Assembly (NCBI GenBank): GCA_964030785.1
Contig: OZ034967.1
Coordinates: forward strand, 46,282,533 to 46,346,532
DNA length: 64,000 bases
Reading direction: 5' to 3'
DNA from: Siderastrea siderea
Lineage: Eukaryota > Cnidaria > Anthozoa > Scleractinia > Rhizangiidae
The first letter of the stretch is position 1. Each line of letters starts with the position of its first letter. Below the pieces are notes generated by a model. It did no database searches and was not told the DNA's origin. It was given only the letters and a program-made list of their open reading frames with translations. Positions 56,801 through 64,000 of the stretch are shown here, one piece after another. Position numbers and translations under genes: made by a program.

Positions 56801-59800
56801 CATCTTATGTTATCTAGAAATACCAAATACATTGAAGAAACAAACTTTTTATTTAAAACAGTAACCTCAAATGTCAAGCAAACAACTGTTCCAGTTTAAA
56901 GAAAGTCGTTTTAAGTGTCAACAATACAAAGTTACTGTGCTTCCTTTTGTGAAGTCTTTTGTGTTGTTTCAAATGCAAATTACTCGACAGTAATATTAGC
57001 GAATGAAATGTGTTCTGTAATTAAAATCTGTACCACAAAACAATACCTAAAAAGGATTTCGACTGGAAGACCAGAAAAATCCGATAAAACAATGCCCCGA
57101 CTCAAAATCTATACGTCAGAAAAGCCTTTGGGCATAAAATAAGCATGTCTAAGCAGATGAACAAGGATTTCACTTCTTTAATACTTTACGCTTCGCTGAT
57201 TTGTCCGCCATTTTTGGGTTGGAAGACAGATATCAGATCTTTTTATGAAAACCGCTGATCCTATCTGTTGACTCATGACTCATGACTCATTGACTCATTT
57301 GACTCATAAAACATGCGTTCTCGGTTATAAGGCCTTGACACCAAATACCTGGCATTTTTCCAGATTGTAAAATGAGGTTAAAAGGTTTGATGTAAATAGG
57401 CATAAGCGATTCAAGGCTCGCTTTGATCATTTCATTTCTTATTTTGTCAACAAATGGCGATTTCTTATTCTTTAATTTCTTCACCGCTTGACGTACTTCT
57501 TGCTCAGTTACCTCTTGATCTAAATAGTTAAGCTGTTCTTTTTCTTTTTCTAATGATAGTAGCTCATCATAGACTCCTTGATGATTTATGGATGTTCTCG
57601 GGTCATTGGAATGTAAGGATTGAAAATGGTTGAGCCATGTTTCTTCCGAGATTGGGGCAGGAACAATTTCGTCAATAGTATCGTTCATCGATTTTAGACA
57701 ACTCCAAAACGACGCTTTGTCGGGATTTAATGCTAGCTCGTCGAGTTGCAAAAATTCTTTCCTTTTTGAGTCAAGGAGCTTTTTATAATCATTCAGAGTT
57801 TTGTGAAATTTCTCCCGTAACTCGGAGTTAAGGGGATCGCGATGTTTTTGATTTGACAGTTTTCGTAATTCGTGTCTTTTCAGTCGACATTCACGGTCGA
57901 ACCATTTTTTATTAGATGTTATCCTAATAAGTTTACGAGATCTTTTCGAGATCGAGATCGTTTTAATCTTGAGGCAGATTTTTGATGTCGCAGTTAGAAT
58001 GTTCACAGCATCGTCCAACGAGACATTTACATCTTCAGTGTTTCGTTCCATAAATTCTCTGATTAGAATTTGGATTGGTTCCGTACGTAATGCGTTTCTG
58101 AATTTTAAGTAAGAGTCATTTTCCCAGCAAAACTGGCATGGCAGACTTATTAATCTATTGGTGGAGGTTGAAGTTTGGGTTTCGCTTGCTGGTAAGCTGG
58201 TGTTAAGATTCAACCATGCTACGATGACAATGTGGTCCGACAAGTAGGACGGCTGTTTACCAACAAAATTGGCAACGTTTAGAAATGGCAACGTTTACTC
58301 GACTGTCAAGCTTTTTCAACTGCACATCAAAACCCTATGTATAGAGGCTGGGGGAACCCTTGAATTAGAAGCATTTTAACGACAGCTCAACTTAATTCTT
58401 CAATTCTAAGTTTTTTGGTCTTCCCTACAATACTATGCAAGTATTTCGTAGCATGTACTTGAGTTTTGTTTGTCAGCAGTTGACTGTTTAGAGGCCAGTA
58501 ATTATTTTGCACAAAAGCGTACCTTCTGGTCAAGACTACCTTTTACTATATGATCGAGCTGTTCCGCTCTGAAAAGAGGATTGTTCCCTGACCAGTCCGA
58601 ATTTTTCTATACGGATCGCTGAGATGGACCACTCACGAAAGAAGTTTACAAATGAATCGACCAATATTTTCCCAATACAGACCTCACACTAATTCAATAA
58701 CATATAATATATGAATACACGAAGTGGATCATACATATTCACTCTGTGTATTCACTAACGACACGTAGCTATGTATTGTGTCAAGCTAACATGCTTTGTT
58801 CTGCGCATGTCACTTACTTGGTACAGGTGTCCTAGTGGATAAAGTCGTACTAGGATTCTCTGTGTTAACTGGACAACCATCCGGACACGCGCAGTTGTGG
58901 ATCAGATGGAATATCTGAAGAAAGTGAAAAAACCGTTTGACCTTTTAGCAGCGATCTTGACCGTCGTATTAAGTAGTAGCTGTTCTTTTACTTAATTAAT
59001 GCAAGTTAAACATAAAGGCCACTATAGAAGAAGGTTTTCCAGGAAAGACCAGGGTTCATTAATTGTTTTTGTCAATCAACAATAAACGAGGCAAATTGTA
59101 TGAAATTAGCATTTAAAGTGTTGTGCACTCGCTTGACAAACAGTCGGGAGGATCAGGACTCTGTAATGAAGGACTACATTTTTTATTGGCTGAAAGATTT
59201 CTGGTAGGACGTAACAGCAACTGCCTGCAACTAGACGGAGCTAACTACTGGCTACAATGAAGCTACTTTGATGCTGTGCTGTAAACATGTCTGCGACTCC
59301 AGTCAAGGAAGACCAGATGGTGCCTCAAGATGATAACGTTGATGGAATGCCAAAGCAGAAGAACTGAGACCAAGGATCCATTCTGTGAAGGGAAGTAGAT
59401 AAAGATTGGTCAATCCCGCTTATGCAGAAATTGTCCTTGAACTCAGTGTTCGAGGAGGTCTTGGTCAACGGTCACGGGAAATCGCAATCCTGCCTACAGC
59501 ACTCCCGAAGCTACTTGCCCTAAACTGGAAAACTTTTAAGAGGGATGGCTTTGCAGTTACATAAACAATTACACTGCTAAAGATTATTCCAAGCCTAAAC
59601 TGAACATCTATATCATTACCATGAAATTAGCTTCACAACAAAAATTAAAAGGATAAAACATTTTTCCGCGAAGCGTTTGGTTTCAAGAAGTGGCGAGCAA
59701 ATGAAAACTACCACTTCTGAAAAATTATCCCAGCGTTCGTGTACATGATTACGCCTAAGCCTAAGCCTAAACCTCTCTTTTTTGACAAAAAGCCCCCAAA

Positions 59801-61699
59801 GCGCGAATTTCATGGAAATTCGTTTGTAACACACACTACAGTACAGGACAGTAGTCTATGAGGAGCCTAACTTCAGCAACGTCATTGTTATATTTGATAC
59901 ATTTTGACTTACCCTGTGGTTTTCACCATCATTCCTACTTATCACTTTAAAGAGCGCGGACTCAACAGTTGTCTTAGTATGGTCACAAATCAGGTAAACT
60001 ATGTTCGTCCATTCCGGAAAGGTCCTTTAAAAATCAAACAGTTATTATCATACTAAAAATATGTGTTATTTGTTATCTTGCTTTTACTGACTGTCTCATT
60101 TCAAAGGGAACGCGCAAATGGCGAATTTAGCAGACAGTATGAGTGTGACCCTAGCTGTGTTGAATTCTGGATCTTTGATTATTAGTTTTGTGGAACTGGA
60201 GGAAGCGACGATGTAATGCAACTTTATGGTACTGTTTTTAGTCCAGCTACTTGTTTACGACTTGTCTATGATTACTTTTACATTGAGCATAGAATGAATG
60301 TCACGAAACCTTTCTTATTGTGTGACATGATCTTACCGCTTAATTCCAGTTAGGATTTAATGTCTGGTCAGGGTATAGATAGGGAAGTCGTTTGTAAGGT
60401 TTCAGTCCACATTCAGGTTGGAAGGTGAGTAGTGACGTCACTATTTATATTCAGAACAAACTCTCATCACTAGTAAGGCTTGTTATTACAGCATGTCACT
60501 AATGTTACCTGTGTTGAAAGCTACGATCATACATGACTAACCAAAACATTTCATAGGCGCTTCTGGTTGATTTTTTCATCAAATGACATAAATTTAAATA
60601 AGAAATAGAAATGGGAGAGTACATACGGACTGTTATATTCGATGTGTGTGTTGCCATGTTTATGAATCACAAACTTGGCTGTGGTTTGAAGTCTGACATT
60701 TTGGTATGACGATTGTGTCGACATACATATCTGGAGAAAAAAAAGATGTTATAAAACAAGATAATAAAATAGTGCGTTTGATATTCAATGTTGTTTTGAA
60801 TATTTCAAGGCATTTACCGGAGGCTATTACCATTAAACATATAACAGCAAGATATAACATACTATGTGAAAATATGGTTTACCGTCGAGGACTCGAACCC
60901 CGGTCAATCGTGATTGACCAAGTCGTCATTTTTGTGTTGTGGGCCAAGCCTTTGGAGAGGGTCTCCTCAGCAAAACTCCTTGGGACTGAGCTCCATCAGA
61001 GTCTAAGGTGGAACGATGATATCAACGCAAAAATATCTAGCTGTTATGCTACACTATCAGTACTGAAAAAACTAAAGAACATCGCCCCTTTTAATGTGAG
61101 AAAACAATTAGCCGAATCTCTTGTATTATCAAAACTTGACTACAACAATATTGTAATTTATCCAACTCATGAGTATTTAGTTAAGCGCTTACAGCGTGTA
61201 CAGCTTGCCGCTGCAGGGTTTGTTAGTAAGAAGTTTGCTGATTTACAAGACATTATAAAATTAGGTTGGCTTCCAATTAAAGAGAGGCAGGATTATCATC
61301 TGGCAAATGCTGCTTATCAGGCAGTAACCAACAACCTATGGCCAGAACATTAGCGACTTGAACAATATGTCCCCCCTAGGCTGCTCCGCTCAAGCAGAGA
61401 ATTTACATTAAATTCGTCCCATGTCCCCGGCACCTTTAAATACCATGCTTCAAGGGTTTTTAACACTTTGCCATCCACAGTTAGATCTAGTAAGGACAAT
61501 CATGAATTTCGCCGCTTGTCTAAAGCACACTATGTTTCGAATGCTGTAAATAGACTGACTGAACAATAGTTTTTATTATTTTCAATATTAATTTATCTTA
61601 GTAGCTTCTACATTACAGTAATAGTAATGTATACATTACAATTATTTAGATATTTATGTAACATAGAAGAGCCAATTAATTTTTGGAGTGTTATTAAAC

Positions 61700-61752
<53 letters not shown>

Positions 61753-63396
61753 GCGCTGAAATGTGTTGTTCTCGTAATAAGTGCTTCCAGGATTTATATT
61801 CTTGTTTTACGAACATCATATTTCCAAGGAAAACTATCACAAGACAATCCTGAGACAGAAGCACTATTTTTTTCTGGATTGTTCACCAGTAAACGTTCGT
61901 CTGAGCAAACTGGCATTTGAAATTTACAGCTAACCAATAAAAGATATAAACACAATGAAAGCAACCAGTTTGTAAATGAATAAGACAAATAGAGGCGAAG
62001 TTTGGTTTTGGCGCACGAGTTCTACCCACCCAGATATTTCGGTCTCGTGAACCCAATCGCTTGCTTAATACCGCTCTTCTTGAGACAAACGCTATTAAAG
62101 GTCGAAGCCCAACAAGGTTCTTCTGTGGTTGACCCATACACATCGATAAAAGACAATCACCCACGGAGATGCTTTCAGGTAGAGCAATGCACGACAACAG
62201 TCCCACTTTGTGCCTCAAATTACTAGGTTACCTCCAGTCTGGAGGTAAAAACAGCAGGTCAAAAAATTCTACCATAATAGGTCTGCAAAGGCGCACGTGG
62301 AATTTTCCCAGGAAAAAGGTACTGAAGTGACGGAACAATTCACAAGGGTCCCCAAATTATGTCTCGTAACATCTACAAGTAGAAAAGAATTGAAGTGTGG
62401 CAACAAGAAAGCCGAACCAGCCGAAGGTAGACAAATGGTAACTATTGTTAAGCCCCCCTGGCGGATGGATGTGCAAACCGTTGAAACATGCTGACTCTGC
62501 AATAGGAACCTATTCAGCTGAGGTATTTTTTCTCTACTCCTGCTATGCATCCTGCCTCATCTCACCACGAGGGATCAATGCACTATTGCCGGAACACCCG
62601 AGGCATCGTGATCCACATACTTTTAAAACTTCCACCGTGTTAAGCAACAAAAAGCACCTCTAGCTCATTTTTTTAACTTCTAGTTTTAATCCAACTAGCT
62701 ATTGCAAATCTCCAAAATCGCACGCCCCACTAAAATGACAGTGGTCTGATGGCAATCATTCTAGCGTCTTGTGTCTGGTGTCTTGTATTCAGTGAGTGAT
62801 AGTCAACTTGTCTGCGTCTCGATGACGCTTGGCTCGTACCGAAGTCCTCCTCGAAGTCTAACTGTGAATTATTAACCTGACTGGTGATATTTCAACCAGG
62901 TTTCTGTCACTCTCTCTATGGGCCCATGAATCATACCACTTTCCAAAGGTGATCACAAAAATGATAAGTAATACTGAGGAACGGTTATGCTTTGTACACT
63001 AGGTGCAACTAGTGTAGAAAAACTGCAAGAAGAAACATTCTGACTTGATACGGAGGCCAAACGTTTTAATTCACCCCAAGGCGTGCTAAACCTTCGGGTA
63101 GCTAGGTAGTCTGGCCGGTTCATCTGGGCATACTACTTTAATTATAATTATATCTCTTTTTCTCCATGATAGGAAAATTCCTCTTCGTGTGAGATCTGAA
63201 GCTATGGCTATCAGTAAGCGTGTTTTACCACCTTTCATAAGAAAGAAGCGAACACCAATACTTCACAAGAGGAATGTCGTAACAACTTACTGCTACGTCG
63301 TCACCAGAACAGTCACCATACGTTCCTAACTTAAATGGAGTGCACGGATTATAGCTGAATTTCCATGGACTATCTTTATGTGACTGCTTCAGAAAC
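46682..63396 (-). CDS. Gene C: MRH-domain single-pass receptor, 5' end off the window
   Basis: Exons 5' to 3': 63396-63291, 60730-60627, 60024-59913, 58914-58818, 46968-46682. One incoming nucleotide plus 235 codons with the stop, in phase at all junctions. The MRH core (FSYNPCTPF, ICMSTQSSYQ, IVYLICDHTKT, FHLIHNCACPDGCP) is followed by a Thr-rich stalk, membrane helix and tail. The signal-peptide exon should lie beyond 63396; I could not find it before 64000. No discoidin or acidic exons are seen between the MRH domain and the helix, where about 11 kb of LINE sequence now sits. No inactivating lesion in the visible exons. Role as for gene A, by inference. Confidence 0.75.
47035..47510. repeat. 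AGT trinucleotide array with GGCAGT block
   Basis: About 475 bp of AGT/AGC triplets with a purer GGCAGT section at 47095-47170. It abuts the 3' end of LINE copy 2. The low-complexity frames on both strands are repeat translations. Confidence 0.93.
47619..51140 (-). pseudogene. LINE ORF2 of copy 2: endonuclease and RT, two lesions
   Basis: The frame begins near LSFCAWNINGLSSKYLGNKL (about 51130), shifts near 51047, and continues as endonuclease 51044-50019 (GDFNSRTG, LGRPTFHGKNGTSVIDYI, LSDHSAIVAW). A TGA at 50019-50021 replaces the Trp seen in copies 1 and 3 (KKWFD). The rest, to 47619, includes RT: FVDFRKAFDSVWHEGL, GVRQGCILSPLLFNLYIN, LLYADDLIIL, and the C-terminal CPLCKSNQVENETHFLLQC. It is closely similar to copy 1. 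Confidence 0.88.
51543..53609 (-). CDS. LINE ORF1: coiled coil and SGNH-type esterase
   Basis: 688 codons. Residues about 265-380 form a coiled coil (NTVGNLEAEF, LLEVEVAFLKDQVKALWEKL). Residues about 475-640 are a GDSL/SGNH hydrolase-like domain: FLCDSNGKF carries the nucleophile Ser (D-S-N), VIILHTGTNDLERS the G-x-N-D block, then IFFSTLLPLND and a C-terminal HIGLFAKNLKDAIH. Esterase domains in ORF1 are known for CR1-group LINEs. A TGA at 51543-51545 is followed in the same frame by 97 Pro/Gln-rich codons to 51252, so the intact protein was probably longer. Confidence 0.82.
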   Translation of the reverse strand: MDEDPDDPSFEPGDDPGQKKKTGFKPSSMVDMKPCEDLHRYLVDKFHSSTKSKTVSFEKIDLTTYKPTAKVASFITSEDRLLLWIKTFIVRYFEHLNTMGYRITWQEQESYSCATKSDKIILHIYAVEDNDEDQLITISIFISTGRIMIQGKKFAEWSRDEFPALLSIVNSLESSGNPSSKNISLFLRGLSNFFTKCEGCEAEELNDITTKEDVVHDNEISDVTETSSVDKGTTETLRMSEHIEPLSLTPSRLNTLATLRNTVGNLEAEFTQFKMTHTGNIEQLKDKTVQQDHLLKVQKTTLGGLADDLANNNKLLNEELQKHAALITKLQDENQTLQKKHAKISEDNVAMKRNQSLLEVEVAFLKDQVKALWEKLNVHPPEKAITTDTSSQTTPRVEDDSIICATNKEYENPTSTPACNQWKEDELLVVNLPTSNSFSPLQEPPTKPLENGKQDKLKSANPQHPTTSSASNNNNTRSNEVIFLCDSNGKFLDTRQMFSSKHEVKYIRAPLIEHARSYLQNDVRTPPQVIILHTGTNDLERSNSPEELISNISILITEASTKFPSSKIFFSTLLPLNDIPTPIITSINVQLINSCSRLPNVQLIKHDNLFANQLNILHDNKHILKRHIGLFAKNLKDAIHGRIRPRTATSSNAPPIQRTQPNQPASLQGPNTVLRHASYSNAVKNTLP
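53716..53861. repeat. AGT trinucleotide array between two LINE copies
   Basis: About 145 bp of AGT/AGC triplets joining the 5' end of copy 2 to the 3' end of copy 3. Confidence 0.93.
53862..58290 (-). mobile_element. CR1-like LINE, copy 3, truncated and split
   Basis: The 3' part (53862-55767) carries RT C-terminal half fragments in several frames. The 5' part (57323-58290) starts inside the endonuclease (FLNVANFVGKQPSYLSDH). More frameshifts than copy 2, so older. The split is caused by the element at 55768-57322, with GGTTATAAG duplicated at the junctions. Confidence 0.88.
55768..57322. mobile_element. Non-autonomous TIR element with clustered AP-1 motifs at both ends
   Basis: 1555 bp, flanked by the 9-bp duplication GGTTATAAG (55759-55767, 57323-57331). 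Outer bases are GAG...CTC; 22 bp in, a perfect inverted repeat of about 40 bp starts ATGAGTCAAATGAGTCAATG. The left end has seven TGAGTCA motifs (55784-55837), the right end five TGACTCA (57269-57306). The interior has short frames without transposase motifs. The 9-bp duplication suggests Mutator-like mobilisation. Confidence 0.85.
58291..58817. other. Gene C intron remainder, nothing recognised
   Basis: Unique-looking AT-rich sequence between LINE copy 3 and the gene C stalk exon. I searched it for discoidin or acidic exons like those of gene B and found none. Confidence 0.45.
58818..58914 (-). CDS. Gene C exon: MRH C-terminus and stalk
   Basis: Acceptor ACTTTCTTCAG; IFHLIHNCACPDGCPVNTEN then a Thr/Ser-rich stalk; donor A|GTAAGT in phase 1. 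Confidence 0.78.
58915..60626. other. Gene C introns outside exon 59913-60024
   Basis: Two introns (58915-59912, 60025-60626) with no repeat or RNA gene that I can name. Confidence 0.4.
59913..60024 (-). CDS. Gene C exon: MRH core
   Basis: Acceptor TTTTTAAAG; TFPEWTNIVYLICDHTKTTV through ALFKVISRNDGENHR; donor AGG|GTAAGT. 112 nt. Confidence 0.76.
60627..60730 (-). CDS. Gene C exon: MRH core
   Basis: Acceptor TATCTCCAG-type (CTCCAG) followed by ICMSTQSSYQNVRLQTTAKF, ending HIEYNS; donor CC|GTATGT. 104 nt, phase 0 to 2. Confidence 0.68.
60890..61751 (+). mobile_element. LINE 3' end, RT C-terminal region, with TTA-repeat tail
   Basis: The frame to 61353 reads KLLGTELHQSLRWNDDINAK, SCYATLSVLKKLKN, VLSKLDYNNIVIYP, LKRLQR-like repeats and LGWLPIKERQDYHLA, typical of the C-terminal part of L2/CR1-type RT. 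It continues after a stop as PPRLLRSSREFTLN and ASRVFNTLPSTVR to about 61570. A 48-bp TTA repeat (61702-61751) ends it. It is antisense to gene C, in an intron. Confidence 0.8.
61752..63290. other. Gene C intron, nothing recognised
   Basis: Several short frames without motifs. No host exon or named repeat found. Confidence 0.4.
63291..63396 (-). CDS. Gene C first visible exon: MRH core
   Basis: Acceptor CATAAAACAG; FLKQSHKDSPWKFSYNPCTP and GDCSGDDVA; donor GCA|GTAAGT. Same phases as gene A exon 2 and gene B exon 2. Confidence 0.75.
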
Positions 63397-64000
63397 CTGT
63401 TTTATGAAAATAAATCACAAGTCACTGTGAGTCTAGATCAACAGCAGGAACATAAAACAAAAACTAAAAGGAACACCGACCAAGCGAAAACGGTTGGAGA
63501 AGTGATTTGGTTAGGTAATTTAACTAAATCTGAAACAACCATGATTGCATGTGAAGGGAAAAATACCAGAGTGATAGGGCTGAAACCATAATTATGTTCC
63601 CTCTAAGCATCCATCGGGAACCCTTCCTTATCCCTATTTTTTCATATGCATCTCTACTGCTAAGCTAACCCTAATACTAAATGTAACTCTTCTTTCTCCG
63701 GGGCGGGGGGCGCAACTTTAATCCTTAAGACCTCCATAAGAGCCTCTTGGTTGTGGTCGGCTCAATTGGCCGTATTAACGTACATCTCAAGGATAAGCGT
63801 AAAAACAAGTATAAGGAGAAAAAAGTTCACACACGTGGTAAACACAAATACAAGGTGACATACGTAGGCGCAGTGCCCAGTATGACAGACGCTGAGTGAT
63901 TGTGCTTATGGTTGGGTTATCCCGGTTTACACGGGCAATGTAACAGCACGAGCACATTCACGAGCACTTGTGCTTGCGTTTTTGCGCGTGCGCTTTTGCT
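63397..64000. other. Right edge, upstream part of gene C
   Basis: No signal-peptide exon matching those of genes A and B was found. The last 70 bp are GC-richer with repeated GCACGAGCAC, possibly the start of another repeat. Confidence 0.4.

Overview
The window looks like nuclear DNA of an anthozoan cnidarian, most likely a coral or close relative; this is inferred from style, not from a database match. It is AT-rich, has small exons in long introns, a discoidin-domain receptor exon set, tRNA-headed SINEs, and many LINE, Gypsy, piggyBac, Harbinger and foldback relics.

Host genes. All the confident host coding sequence is on the minus strand. It forms a tandem array of three paralogous single-pass membrane receptors, reconstructed exon by exon from splice sites and matching phases. 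Gene A (564-6240, 6 exons) and gene B (22399-36594, 10 exons) are complete. Gene C (46682 to beyond 63396, 5 exons seen) runs off the right edge. Each starts (where visible) with a signal peptide, then a cysteine-patterned domain that I read as a mannose-6-phosphate-receptor homology (MRH) domain split over exons with conserved phases. It ends with a C-A-C-P signature, a Ser/Thr/Pro stalk, one membrane helix and a cytoplasmic tail with a shared Ser-rich end motif. Gene B alone carries two acidic linker exons and a whole F5/8 type C (discoidin) domain between the MRH domain and the membrane helix. Gene A has an in-frame TGA in its first MRH-core exon.

Mobile elements, left to right. A near-complete Ty3/Gypsy element with two LTRs and a 5-bp target duplication (7393-12107). 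A Gypsy relic on the minus strand (15520-20290) into which a CR1-like LINE with an intact endonuclease/RT ORF is inserted (15734-19340). A 2-kb foldback element with 9-bp target duplication inside an intron of gene B (23959-25982). A 1.7-kb tetranucleotide array (28560-30240). A LINE 3' end next to a gene B splice donor (32428-32855). A Harbinger-like element with TTA duplication (38248-39299). A decayed L1/Tx1-like LINE (40260-42450). Two CR1-like LINE copies in head-to-tail order in one intron of gene C (47510-58290). The older copy is split by a 1.55-kb element whose ends carry 12 AP-1-type TGAGTCA motifs. A further LINE 3' end lies at 60890-61751.

Together the genes suggest a small tandem lectin-like receptor family whose introns and spacers have been heavily colonised. 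All boundaries were read by eye; domain names rest on motif recognition and were not tested by any search.
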